Positions 22,561 to 34,040 of a DNA stretch of 64,000 bases are shown here, piece by piece. The translations under genes and the position numbers were made by a program. Source of the DNA: Mugil cephalus (lineage: Eukaryota; Chordata; Actinopteri; Mugiliformes; Mugilidae); assembly GCF_022458985.1 (NCBI RefSeq), contig NC_061771.1:33980117-34044116 (forward strand), in the 5' to 3' direction. Below the pieces are notes generated by a model. It had not been told where the DNA came from. It searched no databases and saw nothing but the letters and a program-made list of their open reading frames with translations. Numbering within the stretch: position 1 is the first letter of the stretch; each line of letters starts with the position of its first letter.

Positions 22561-22868
22561 AAATCAAATCAAATCAAATCAACTTTATTTATATAGCACC
22601 TTTCATACAAATGTATTGCAACCCAAGGTGCTTTACACATCGAACAAACATATATAAAACCAGCCCACAGAAACCTCCCACTAGTTAGTCCAGCGTATAT
22701 ATAAATCTAGCTAAAATAAAGCTGAAATAGACATATAAGATTGGCTAAAACCATTTATAAACCAATAAAAGAACCTTAAAATGGATCCTCAAACACACGG
22801 GGAGCCAATGCAGCATCTTAAAACAGATGTAATATGCTCTCTCTTTCTGGTCTTCGTCAGCACACGTG
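22556..22868 (-). repeat. LINE/SINE tail in reverse orientation
   Basis: Starts with (AAATC)n followed by ACTTTATTTATATAGCACC, the reverse complement of an L2-type 3' tail. No protein is recognised. Confidence 0.55.
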
Positions 22869-22869
22869 C

Positions 22870-23095
22870 ACACGGGCTCAGTAGGTAGAGCAGTTCAATC
22901 CCCCACGTGTGCCCCCGAAGTGTCCTTGAGCAAGACACTGAACCCCCAGTTGCTCCCAGTGCAACTGACACTGGTGTGTGAATGTGTGGGTGCTTGTGAG
23001 CGAATGGGTGGATGTGTCTCTGACTGTAAAAGCGCTTTGAGTACCTTTGAGTAGGTAGAAAAGCGCTATATAAGAGCAAGACCATTTACCAAACC
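22870..23095 (+). mobile_element. tRNA-derived SINE
   Basis: The A-box-like GGCTCAGTAGGTAGAGC and a B-box-like GTTCAATCCC lie close together, so the tRNA head is internally shortened. The body GTCCTTGAGCAAGACACTGA and tail GCGCTATATAAGAGCA are typical of fish tRNA SINEs. Related copies lie at 45045-45345 (+) and 53325-53550 (-). Confidence 0.7.
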
Positions 23096-23097
23096 CC

Positions 23098-23515
23098 AAT
23101 TTCAGCCCACACACAAAATTCCAGATTGCCTTAAGTGTGGGTCAATTCTAGGCCCAACTCTTTTTAACCTCTACATGCTTCCTGGGGGACGTCATCAGGA
23201 GACATGGCATCAGCTTCCATAGTTTTGCTGATTTTTTTTTCTGCTGATACACAGCTATACACCACCGTGTCTCCTGATGACACACCTTTTTAACTGCATT
23301 TTAGATATTAAGTCATGGATGGCAGAGAACTTCCTGCAGCTCAACCAGGACAAAACAGAGGTTTTAATAATGGTTTCTGAACACCAGAGAAAGAAACTTT
23401 TACCCAAACTACAGGATTTTAAGCCATCACTATTTGTAAAAAATGGGCGTGATCTTTGACTCTGAGCTTACTTTTATTCCACATATTAAAAACATATCAA
23501 AGTGGAGTGGAGTTG
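23098..23515 (+). mobile_element. L2-type LINE fragment inside the NLR-2 duplication unit
   Basis: Broken RT reading GPTLFNLYMLP, then SWMAENFLQLNQDKTEVLIM. About 10 nt are missing at the PQGS motif compared with the copy at 55995-56345. It marks the left end of homology between the NLR-2 and NLR-4 segments. Confidence 0.75.
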
Positions 23516-24221
23516 TACAGTCTTTTTTTTTTTTTTTACTAAATAAATTTTTACTCAAATGTTTTGCAGTGATGAAATCCAGAAGACCACACGAGGCAGA
23601 AATGTAAAAAATATTCAAAAGTTTTAATTGTAGAAAAAAAATCACTATTAATTACAATTTGGCACAATAGTGTTTGGCTCTGTTTTGGTTATACCATTGT
23701 TTTTAGTCGCTGTTAGCGCAACATGGGCATATAGTTCCCATATAACATATAAAAAACTTCAATCACAATATAACAGCATTTCAACGTATGTATGTGGAAA
23801 AATATTTTCTATATGACCGCTTTAGGGCAACAGCAACTAATCCGAAGTGCTAATAAACACAATATTATGGGAGCTACTAATTACTGTTTATGTACTGGGC
23901 AGTAATCTTGGTAACTCATCTCGGGCGTATTGAGGAAATCCAACTGAAGGGAACATTCCAGTTGAAAATTTCAACCGGAAACTCCAATATCTGAGTATAA
24001 ATGGAACGCACCAAGACCCATCATCAACACGAGATCTGGTGACCAGGCTGGTGAAACCTTTTTTTGGCCAAGATGTGTATATGAGCTTTTAAAATTCATC
24101 AGAGTGGTTCAAAAAAGGTTTTAAAAGTATCGGTTTAATGAAGAAATCATCTGACTGGTAGATTACTGAGTGTAACTGAAGTTGATGTAAACTCACTGAG
24201 TGTTACTGGTTTAACTCTCAG

Positions 24222-24359
24222 ACCGAATGAAGTCCAGAAGATGGAGGAACAGGAGGATGGAGCAGAGTCTAGAGTATCCAGATGTCTATCTATGAAGAGT
24301 AACAGGCCCAAAAATCTTCCTCCACGTTTCAAAGAAGAACCTGGACCCTCAGACACAAA
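24222..24359 (+). pseudogene. NLR-2 N-terminal exon
   Basis: 138 bp, with the start-codon context CCAGAAGATGG and the motifs MEEQEDGAES, CLSMKSNRPK and EEPGPSDTK found in the N-terminal repeats of fish NLRC3-like proteins. The same length and phases occur at 36556-36693 and 56664-56801. This exon is itself undamaged. Confidence 0.75.
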
Positions 24360-24892
24360 GTAAGAGACTGTTTCTACTGTAAACTGACCTGATGGAAGAT
24401 GATGATTTTAGGATGAAGTAGAAATAATGCAGATGATTTAGTGCAGGTAGGTAAGATCCTAGTCTGGCTTTTAGAACCAGGAAGTACTGATGGTATTTCT
24501 GTAGTAAAACACCTGAGAACCTCCATTTCAGAACGTCCACTTATCAATATTCAGATATATTTGTCCTAATGTTGAAGTGTGTACAGATTTCCAACTGGCT
24601 ACTAGTGGATGGACTGAACTACAGTTTTCTCCTCCTCCTATATTCAGTGTGAAGCAACTAGCCAGTATAGTTACAGTGTGATATTTATCTGATCAGTTCT
24701 CCCTATCAATCCAGTTCACTATCAGTAACACTTGTTAGACTCTTCTAAGCTCAGTTCAGACTGAACTAACTCAAACTCAAACAGTGAAGGACAGAAACAG
24801 CTCTCTTTGATGGAAGTCTTTTACTGCCAAGTCTCTACTTCTGGACAGTGACAAGTTGATATTTTTCACCAACAATGTGTAAATGATTTTAG

Positions 24893-25062
24893 TGTGGAGG
24901 AGCAGCCATCCTCCTGTGCTTTGTGTCAGGACATCCTGAAGGATCCAGTCTCTAGCAGCTGTGGACACTGGTTCTGCAGACAGTGCATCACCTCATACTG
25001 GGACCAGTCTCCTTCATCAGGACACTCCTCCGGTCCCCAGTGTGGACAAAGACCCAGATCAA
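24893..25062 (+). pseudogene. NLR-2 RING exon, one zinc ligand lost
   Basis: Encodes CALCQDILKDP and [10 protein letters not shown], then SSGHSSGPQCGQ. The seventh RING ligand, Cys in the intact paralogs (SCPQC), is Gly here through a TGT to GGT change. Acceptor AG is at 24891-24892 and donor GT at 25063-25064. Otherwise the frame is open. Confidence 0.8.
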
Positions 25063-25912
25063 GTAAGACTGTACATCTGTCTGCTGATGGACTCATAACT
25101 GGAAACCTGTTGATTCCATCCAGACACATTGTTGTGTTCTGCATCATTGGGATTTAAGATCATTATAAATATATAGTAAAGAGTGACTTTTATTGTCCAT
25201 CAAGAGTCGTCTTCTAACAAAGAAAAATGGGGTGCTGCTCTTCCCATAGCATACAGACAAAGAAAAAAAAAAAAAAAAACAACCCACACACACAAACAAC
25301 ATTCTCAACCTATATATACCCTGATAGGCCTCTTCTCCAGTTCAAACCAGCCTATCAGAGTCGATCTGTGTAAGGGAGGACGGACAAGATTAACAATACA
25401 AATCATAATTTCCTTCCTTAAACTGCTTTGTTATGATGAGTTTGTATGTAGCTCTTAACTTGAAACTTGAAACTTTAAACTTGACATATATTAGTGTATC
25501 ATCATCTAGTTTCATTTTTTTCTTACATATCCACAGATTTCTTCATTCATAACTGAGGTTTGTTAATTACCGTTGAGACGAGCCAGTGGGGGGCTTTTAT
25601 TGTTAAACAGCCAGAGGAAATGCAGTGTATGTGTCATCTGATTAGCAGCATTTGGTTTGTGGTGCTATCGAAGCCAAGAGAGGGATATATGGGGCATTGT
25701 TTTATTGGAAGCTAAGTTTAAAGTATTACAACAAGAAAGGAACAACAACAGTGAGCTGTTAGATGAAGAGCTGCAGACGAGCTACTAAAGTTTCCTCAAA
25801 AATTGTTTCATTGTAAGAAGAAAAAAGTAATTTAAAGTCAATTTTCTGTTCTTTGTGGCTTGACATGGGGATGCGGGTTTTCATTCTGTCTCATATTTGT
25901 TCTTATTTTCAG

Positions 25913-27366
25913 CTGTTTTAGATGAACATAAGATCAGTCTGAAGAGGAGATGTGAACATGTGACTGAAGGAACTGAAGGAACTGTGAGAGGAAGAGGAAC
26001 CCCCCTCAACAGGATCTACACTGAGCTCTACATCACAGAGGGACAGAGTGAAGAGGTTAATACCCAACATGAGGTGCAGCAGCTTGAGACAGCTTTCAAG
26101 ATGGAGGCCCTCCATGACACTCCAATCAGGTGCCAGGACATCTTTAAACCTTACCTGACCAACAGAGACACATCAGAGTGGTTCTGACCTACGGTGTTGC
26201 TGGCGTTGGAAAAACCATCTCAGTGCAGAAGTTAGCTATGGACTGGGCAAAGGGTTTGGAAAACCAAGATGTTAGTGTGGTGATTGCGCTTTTGTTCAGG
26301 GAGCTGAACTTGATCAAAGATGAGCAAGATGGGCTTCACTGATGCCCAGAAGGAGGAGTACTTCAGGAGGAGGTTCAGTGATGAAGCGTTGTCCAGCAGA
26401 ATCATCTCCCACATCAAGACCTCCAGGAGCCTCCACATCCTGTGTGGAGTCCCAGTCTTCTGCTGGATCACTGCTACAGTTCTGGAGCACATGTTGACTA
26501 CAGAGCAGAGAGGAGAGCTGCCCAAGACCCTGACTGACATGTACTCACACTTTGTGATGGTTCAGACAAAGAGGAAGAAGAACAAGTACCATGAGGGACA
26601 TGAGACAAGTCCACAGGAGATGATGGAGGCTGACAGGGAAGTTCTTCTGAAGCTGGGGAGGCTGGCGTTTGAACATCTGGAGGAAGGAAACATCATGTTC
26701 TACCAAGAGGACCTGGAGCGCTGTGATCTGGATGTGACAGAGGCCTCAGTGTACTCAGGAGTTTGTACAGAGATCTTCAAAAGAGAGAGTGTGATCTTCC
26801 AAAAAATCAGTCTACTGCTTTGTTCATCTGAGCGTTCAGGAGTTTCTGGCTGCAGTCTACATGTTCCACTGTTCCACCAACAAGACAAAGGTGCCACAGA
26901 GGAAGGACCTCTGGTATTCCACTAAATCTCTGGATGACTTCCTGTTTGGAGTCATGAAGAAATCCCTGCTGAGTAAAAATGGTCACCTGGACCTGTTTGT
27001 TCGCTTCCTTCATGGCCTCTCTCTGGAGTCCAACCAGAGACTCTTAGGAGGTCTGCTGGGTCAGACAGAGAACAGTCCAGAAATCATCCAGAGAACCATC
27101 AACAACCTGAAGAAGATCAACACTGATCTCCTGACAGAAGTATCAACATCTTCCACTGTCTGATGGAGATGAACGACCTCTCAGTTCACCAGGAGATCCA
27201 AGAGTTCCTGAAGTCAAAGAACTGATCAAAGAAGGAACTCTCTGAGATCCACTGCTCAGCTCTGGCCTACATGCTGCAGATGTCACCGTGTGCTGTGAAT
27301 TTGGATCTGAAGAAGTACAACACATCAAAGACTGATCACAGCTGTGAAGAACTGCAGAAAGGCTCA
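25913..27366 (+). pseudogene. NLR-2 FISNA-NACHT exon, multiply broken
   Basis: FISNA ([19 protein letters not shown]) is open to about 26147, where one base is missing. Walker A (GVAGVGKT) survives out of frame near 26200. About 310 bp are deleted at ~26319, removing Walker B and the sensor region. The frame is open again over 26320-26800. An extra A in the A-run at about 26801-26806 shifts it. A TGA lies at 27223-27225, and more sequence is lost near 27288. Compare NLR-3 (39382-41176) and NLR-4 (58241-60078). Confidence 0.88.
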
Positions 27367-27429
27367 GTGAGTCTTGATGTAATCATTAACAGAATCAGTC
27401 AGTGAAGATGAATGTGGTTCTTCATTTCA

Positions 27430-27745
27430 CTCAACAGTTGTCATGATTATGTCTGACTGTATCATGTTTTGAGTTTCCTGTTTTATTTTGTTAATTTTCT
27501 TGGTTACCTGTCTGTTGTGCCCCCTTGTGTTTTACTTTGAGTGATTATTGGCTTCTCCCTTTTTCTGATTTGTCTTACCTGTGGCTCGTCGTCCCTCTGC
27601 CCCTGGGTGTTTATGTATTCCTGCCTTTCCCTTTGTTCTCCATTGCGTCGTTGTTATATTCAGGCCATGGTTTTGTCCCCAAGCGTGTTCCATTCCAGTC
27701 TTGTGTTTTTGTTTTTTGCCATCCTGCCACCACTGCAGCACATTT
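27430..27745 (+). repeat. Interspersed repeat, copy 2
   Basis: Diverged partner of 15560-15990 (GTTTCCTGTTTTATTTTG at about 27470-27490; GCCTTTCCCTTTGTTC near 27625). It lies in the intron after the NLR-2 NACHT exon and is absent from the same place in NLR-3 and NLR-4. Confidence 0.55.
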
Positions 27746-28435
27746 TGTGGGATTTGACATTTCTCACAATTGCCACTGATATCTGGGAACATCTTGGATG
27801 GTCTCAGTTTAGATATATGGGCTCTATGGACAACTTTGTATTGGAGCAGGGAGTGGGGGAGTCTGTCAATTGCCTTCCCCTTGTCCAATTGTTATATGGT
27901 ATATACTATATAAAGTTTTTGATTTTGGTTTTGTGGGTGTACTTCTTCAAGTGTAGCTACTACCAGTTGGGCAAAGGGAGACAACCCTGTCTTTATAGAA
28001 TCCACAAAATACACAAGGAAGGGACCTTACACTGAGTCTAGATGAAACCATCGTGTGACGTAACCTCACCGTTTATATGAATTCTCATCGGAGAAGCCAA
28101 AAAATGTAGTACGGGAAAGAATGCGAGGGTGACATCTTGACTGATAGAACCAAACTCACCCCAGACCACAACTGTGCGTTACCCTGTTATCTGCATAACC
28201 ACGGGATGTTATTCAGTTTTTCCTAAATATATTAAGTGAAGGTCCTAGCACAGTTGTGAAACTCCGGGACTAACTTTAATATGAGTGGAAGAACTATCGC
28301 TAACATGGACAAACTGCAGCACTAAGATCTAGTTATCTAGTTGGAGAAATATGGAGGTGTCATACTCATTCAGTCCGGATCTAGGATGCAAATTATCTGA
28401 TTTTACAACATATTTTATATGTTTTCTAAATGCAG

Positions 28436-28608
28436 ACTTAATAGATGTGGAGTCTCAGAGACTCACTGTGAAGTTGTGGCCTGAGCTCTGAAGTCCAACC
28501 CTTCCTATCTGACAGAACTGGATATGAGTTATGATTGACCTGACGGATTCAGGATCCGCATCTGTCCACTGGACTGGAGAGTCCAAACTGCAGAGCGTAG
28601 ACTCTGAG
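28436..28608 (+). pseudogene. NLR-2 LRR exon 1, degenerate
   Basis: 173 bp, one base short of the 174-bp module, with TGA interruptions (the DLSYD region reads ATG AGT TAT GAT TGA). It appears to be a tandem copy of the exon that follows. Confidence 0.75.
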
Positions 28609-28751
28609 GTCAGTTCACTGAATGGAGCTGTTGTAGGTTTTATTTATTTATTCAATTAATTGTCTGATGTGTCGAATGTTCTCTGGTTTATAAACGTCAG
28701 GAGAAGTTTCTTCTTTTTCCTTAAATGTTTTCGTATGTTTCATGATCACAG

Positions 28752-28925
28752 ACTTAGTAGATGTGGACTCTCAGAGACTCACTGTGAAGTTGTGGCCTCA
28801 GCTCTGAAGTCCAACCCTTCCTATCTGAAACATCTGGACCTGAGTGACAATGACCTGAAGGATTCATTAGTGAAGCATCTGTCTGCTGGACTGGAGAGTC
28901 CAAACTGTAAACTGGAGACTCTGAG
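28752..28925 (+). pseudogene. NLR-2 LRR exon 2, intact module
   Basis: 174 bp, open, reading [20 protein letters not shown] and [17 protein letters not shown]. Acceptor and donor are intact. It is part of a dead gene because of upstream lesions. Confidence 0.8.
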
Positions 28926-29029
28926 GTCAGTTCACTGACTGGAGCTGTTGTAGGTTTCATTTATTTATTCAATTCATATCGATGACTAATGTGTTGAATG
29001 TTCTTTAGTTGATAAATGTTCAGTATTTC

Positions 29030-29900
29030 CAGATCTGAAGAATTTTTCCCAAATGACTGAACAATAGTTTTTCCTTGTGGCTCCAAATAGAAGTGAAAGA
29101 CTTGAGCAGGGTTCATTTAAAGGGGACAGAAGTGGAGTCATGACGGGGAGATGATGTGAGCCTCCACAGGTTCATGTTGTGCTCCATCAGTCAGTGCTGA
29201 TGAGGCTGTAGAGTGTGTGAGGATGTGAATGAGGCTGTTAAATATCTGATGATAGCAGATAAAAACAGGCTACAGAGAGTCTGAGAGAGAGACAGGTCAG
29301 AGAAAGAAGAGAAAGACATGAATGGAAAACTGGATGAAGGTGAAGTTAGGAGCTGTGATGACGTTGATGGATCAGAAGCTGACATGGCTGCTACAGAAAC
29401 AAGCCACACAGCTGCTGTGGTGAGGTGTGTGTTAAAGCAGAGTCCTAAACAGCAGCCTAACACAGGCCCAAACATCCCAACAAAGCAGGATTCAGGCTCA
29501 GTGTGATTATTTCAAACAGAAGCTGGAGAAGAGACAGGACTCTGTTGGACTGACTGCAGAAAGAAGGTTGAGCTCATTTCCAGTGTTGAGGGTCTCTGAC
29601 CACAAAGACTCAGACTCTTCAAGGTTTTTAGCCTGGACCCAGGAATTAGTAACAGAGCTCTACTGGAGGGTTAACAGGGACCAACATCACACCAGACTGA
29701 AAGTCATCATTGAAACTTTAACATCTGTTCTAAAATACACAGAGAAGCTGGAGAAGAGACGGGACTCTGTTGGAATGACTGCAGAAAGAAGGCAGGTGAG
29801 ACCATTCATAGTGTTGGTGGTTTAGAGCCAGCATAGAGTTTCTGTTCCTGAATGATTCCCACTCTGTTTCAGAACCATCAACTATTTTATCTCTCAGAGG
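29030..29900 (+). repeat. Triplicated intronic block, copy 1, with two small ORFs
   Basis: Follows an LRR exon. ORF a (29318-29506, 62 codons, [15 protein letters not shown]...) and ORF b (29568-29825, 85 codons, [16 protein letters not shown]...) are both open. Copies lie at 41990-42910 and 63240-63740. ORF a encodes the same protein in copies 1 and 2, with only two synonymous differences. No known domain is recognised. It may be noncoding intron conserved by recent duplication. Confidence 0.6.
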
Positions 29901-30039
29901 TTAAACATGGAGTGTATGAAGAGATCTCTGATCAGTGAAGCTTGAACTACAACAGCTTCTTCTGCTCATTTGAACCTGACAAAAGGTTCAGCTCATTTCC
30001 AGATTCAAGCCATGATCACATGATCTGTGGAGTTCTTCA

Positions 30040-31160
30040 GCATGTCTTCAATGAGCCTGAGTCTGCAGAGGGTCCCTGTGATGTGAAAGACGTCCTGCCT
30101 AGTTCCTGTGCCAAAGACGCCGCAACCCGGTGGCTTAAAGGACTACAGACTGGTGGCGCTGACCTCCCACATCATGCCCTTTAGAGACTCATCTTGGAGC
30201 AACTCCTGCCCGTGGTCAAGCCACTTTTGGACCCCCTCCAGTTCGCCTACCAGCCCCAACTCAGAGTTGAGGATGCCATCATCTTCCTACTCAACCGTGT
30301 CTATGCCCATCTGGACAAGACGGCGATGTACTGTGAGAGTCATGTTCTTTGACTTCTCCAGTGCTTGCAACACCATCCGTCCAGCTCTTCTGGGTGAGAA
30401 GATGATGGCAATGCAGGTGGATTCCCCCCTGGTGTCGTGGATTGTTGACTACCTGACTGGCAGACGACAGTATGTGTGCCTGCAACGCTGTGTGTCAGAC
30501 AGGCCGGTTAGCAATACTGGGGCCCCACAGGGGACTGTCCTCTCTCCCTTTCTCTTCACCCTCTACACCACGGACTTCAACCACTACACAGAGACCTGTC
30601 ATCTCCAGAAGTTTTCTGATGACTCTGCAGTGGTTGAATGTATCAGAGGGAGACGAGGTGGAGTACAGGGCTGTTGTGGACAACTTTGTCACATGGTGTG
30701 AGGAGAACCATCTACAGCTCAATGTGACAAAGACGAAGGAGCTGGTGGTGGACCTGAGGATGACCAAGGCGCCGGTGACCCCTGTTTCCATCCAGGGGGT
30801 CAGTGTGGACATAGTGGAGGATTATAAGTATCTGGGGGTTCACACTGATAATAGTCTGGACTGGGGAAACAACACTGACGCCCTGTACAGATAGAGCCAG
30901 AGTCGCCTCTATTTACTGAGGCGGTTGAGGTCTTTTAACATCTGCAGGACTATGATCAGGATGTTCTATGAGTCTGTGGGGGCCAGTGTTGTGTCCTGGG
31001 GAAGCAGGCTGAGGGTAGCGGACGCCAACAGGTTGAACAGACGGATACACAAGGCCGGTGACGTAGTGGGAGTGAAACTGGACCCTCTGAGAGTGGTGTC
31101 AGACAGGAGAATGCTTCACAAGGTGAAAACCATCCTGGACAATGAGTCGAACCCACTTCT
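30040..31160 (+). mobile_element. CR1/Rex1-like LINE, RT fragment
   Basis: Reads FFDFSSACNTIRPALLGEKM (about 30340-30400), GAPQGTVLSPFLFTLYT (30519-30570), FSDDSAVVE (the F/YADD position reads FSDD), then WCEENHLQLNVTKTKELVVD and YKYLGVHTDNSLDW. Frameshifts break it. It sits where LRR exons of NLR-2 would be expected. Confidence 0.78.
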
Positions 31161-31340
31161 GCACCATCTAAGGTCAGTAGAGAGTAGTAGTGAGCCCATG
31201 CTACATTCAGCAGTATTGTCCTGTTAGTGTCATAGTCAAGACTGGATGAGCTGCATCACTGGCTGACAGCTGATGAAGGGAGTCTCTGGAAACACACATT
31301 TATCTCCTCTGTTCGTCCCCAACTCTACAGTTGTTGATCG

Positions 31341-32150
31341 TCTTTGTGAAGACTCTTTGTGACTCACACTCACACAGAATTGTTAGTCACTGACCTAACT
31401 GGCATCCCAAACACTCCAGTCATACTGTTACAGCTAAGTCATATTAACCACAGAAGCCCAGTGGGTCCATTGTCCTTACACATTCGGGTTAGGGTTAGGA
31501 TTAGGATTAGGGTTATTCTTAATTGGATTTCAAATTCAAATTCAGAACAACTTTATTACCCCCTTATAGGAAAATTTAATTTTGTAGTTTACACACCACC
31601 ACATGCTCATAACACAAGACAGAGAAGCCAAAACAATGTCTGGCAGCTTTGTGCAATCTGTTGTCTCTAATAATATGTTACTATGTACAAATTTTAATAT
31701 ATAATATCTCACAAAAAAGTGCTCTTCTTCGTGTCTACCTACTTTATACCTAAAAATGTACCCAGGACACAGTGTAAATGTAAATACTGTACAGATTCAG
31801 ATGAATTCACATAGTTAGGTCAGGGTTAACCCTAACCCCCCATGCTACACAAAAGAAATGAATAGAAAGTCACCATATTTCATGGGACAATGTTACAGGC
31901 TTGTCAAAAACTCCCAATCATCGGTTTATTCACTTCAATATATGTTATCGCACCTATCTGACTCCACATAAGTGGCATTTGATGGGGTTAGTTACTTTTT
32001 GGCCATTTGGTAATATGGGGATTTTTTTTGCATTCTTTGTGGAGCTGTCTGGACATTTTCTCTTTCTGGCCTAAAGGTTGTAGATTTATTGTTGTATAAC
32101 AAGGCTCTGCACATTTTCCCATGTTTTCAAAATTCAATAAACACTGCATT

Positions 32151-32206
<56 letters not shown>

Positions 32207-32599
32207 ACAAAGGGAAAAAAAAGAAAGAAAAGAAAGTCACACCATATTTCTCCACAGAAACAGGACGTGATCTGGTCCAAGTCTCTCAGATGTCAAACTG
32301 GTTGCTTGGTCTCAGTGAGGATTTCTGTTTTCAGCTCCAGTTGATAGAAACAGTCTGAATGTTTGATCTTATTGTTAGAGTCTATTGAAGTCAGGCATGG
32401 AGCCAAATATTAGTATCAGTTTGGAAGCCTAGACCGAATAAGCAGAGCCTTAGAATTGAACAGAGACAGGCCTGTGTTGGAAGGGATCCCGGGGAGGACA
32501 GGGAAGGGACAGGGAGCTCCTCCATTCTAAATCAACTAACACGTACTTGCGTTGTCACTATTTTGCTGCCCTCACCCCTGAATACCTTTCCCCGCTCTT
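31341..32599. other. Intergenic with simple repeats
   Basis: No gene seen. TTAGGG-like words lie at about 31486-31515, a reversed LINE-tail-like stretch near 31530-31570 and a (CA)n run at about 32153-32200. Confidence 0.45.
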
Positions 32600-34040
32600 A
32601 TCCAAAGTTGCTCTTACTTTGTGGTCTACCAGTTAACATGACATAGGCCTCATTAAAGACTGTCCTCCAGTCCAAATAGTACCAAAATCAGGCTACAGAC
32701 CACAACAACACCAATATCCGCTTAGAAAGGATGCTACAGAGGGGATCACACCTGTTTTCAAATCCCTACTGTCAGCCAGAGTCATCATCCGTGTAATGAC
32801 TCACCCGTTCAAACTCCCTTTTGTCCTGTCAAAAAGATTAGTCCAGAAGGGCAGCCCAGCAAGTGGTGTTTTGTGTCACATCGACACCTGCTGCAGGACA
32901 AACATTCTGTGATCTTAAACTTTCTTTACAATCCCAGCCCACCTTGGGGATTCCAGATTCTAGCAAAGCTTTCACTCAGTTTGTCGATGAAAGAAATGGT
33001 AACATGACCTCTGTTCTTTTACAGAAACACGGTGACAGACTCCGTCCAAAGGCATATTTCTCTTGGTTGCACTGTCACACTGTCCTCCTGGGACTTCCCC
33101 ATGTGAAAGTTCAGAAGTGCATAACTTTGAACACAAATTTGAACACACTTTGAATGCAAATGTGTGGCTAACACACTCAGCAAAAACAGAGTTGGAACAC
33201 ACAAGCAGACACTGTCTCAAAAGCAGCTGCATTACAACCCACTTACTCTATTCTTGCAACCCTCCCTCCTGCTCTGTCTCTCACTTCTCCTCCTGCTTCC
33301 CTCTCTGATCTCTCTTCCCTTTCTACCCTTGCTAAACAATCACTCTGGTCCACGAGTGGCTGTTCCTATCTTGACGGCATTTGGTATGGCCCTGATCACA
33401 AACCCTGCTGCCTAATACTCTCTATCCTGCTTTTGCTAATTGACGCATGGGTTAGACCATGTGTCAAAAGAAGGTTATGTCTACATCATTACAAAAATAC
33501 TGGTTTATTAAAAGGCTTCACATCTTTCGCAGCAGATTATTGTTTTATGTGTTGTATGATGTATTGTTTTATTCCCCGATGGAGTATACCAGAATAACTT
33601 TCCTCAGACAATGGAAACAATTTTGTGAACACGGTCCTAACACAGCTGTCTGAACAACTTTATTTTGACCTTAAAACACACTGCTCCTACCACCCGCAAT
33701 TGAGAGGTGCAGTGAAGCATGAGAATGGGACGCTAAAAGCCAAATTAACCAAATGTTGCCACGAGACAGGTTTGTTGTGGCCAAGATGCCTGGCCCTGGT
33801 TCTGATGAGAGTGCACACATGAGCTAACCTATCACCTTTTGAAATTTTCTTTGCATCTCCACCCAACACTGGAGTGGGTCCCCCGGGCCCTCCAATTGAA
33901 ACCACTTTGTGCGAAGATGCAATGTTGAAATATTGTCTCTCTCTAATGTAATCTCTTTCAGATATCAGACATCAACTGAAGACAGCTGTCCCACAGAGTG
34001 CTGAGGGACGGCTGCATAACCCACAACCAGGTGATCTAAG
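32600..34040 (+). mobile_element. Endogenous retrovirus pol remnant
   Basis: Three ordered pol pieces on the plus strand, all interrupted by stops and deletions. About 32610-32870 is the start of RT (HDIGLIKDCPPVQIVPKSGY). About 32940-33080 is the connection/RNase H start (GIPDSSKAFTQFVDERNG). About 33575-34030 is the integrase core (SSDNG, then THCSYHPQL and SPFEIFFASPPNTGVG). The RT catalytic core is deleted, and the Glu of the integrase catalytic triad reads Lys. No gag, env or LTR is recognised. It resembles fish gamma/epsilon-like endogenous retroviruses; the genus is uncertain. It is not functional. Confidence 0.75.

Larger units (their letters stand above)
23098..27366 (+). repeat. Segmental duplication, left unit (paralogous to 55995-60078)
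   Basis: L2 fragment, intergenic spacer, N-terminal exon, RING exon, introns and FISNA-NACHT exon all align in order with 55995-60078. Differences include ~210 bp (about 23460-23670) and ~235 bp (about 23880-24110) present only here, and a ~310-bp deletion in this NACHT exon. Very similar introns imply a recent duplication. Confidence 0.75.
24222..31340 (+). pseudogene. NLR-2: RING-FISNA-NACHT-LRR pseudogene (gene span)
   Basis: Exon remnants: 24222-24359 (N-terminal, ATG at 24241), 24893-25062 (RING), 25913-27366 (FISNA-NACHT), 28436-28608 and 28752-28925 (LRR), and a tail near 31180-31330 that matches the sequence around the last exon of NLR-3. The NACHT exon has two frameshifts, a large deletion over Walker B and an in-frame stop. 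The first LRR exon is 173 bp with internal stops. A CR1/Rex1-like LINE replaces the later LRR exons. A functional receptor cannot be made. Splice sites are still readable, so a transcript is possible. Confidence 0.85.

Noticed and set aside
31486..31515. TTAGGG-like tandem words
   Set aside because: Only a few imperfect units, and similar words occur at 14060 and 31820. Not enough for an interstitial telomere claim.
32153..32200. Open frames through the CA repeat
   Set aside because: Frames consist mainly of His-Thr or Val-Cys repeats from the dinucleotide run.
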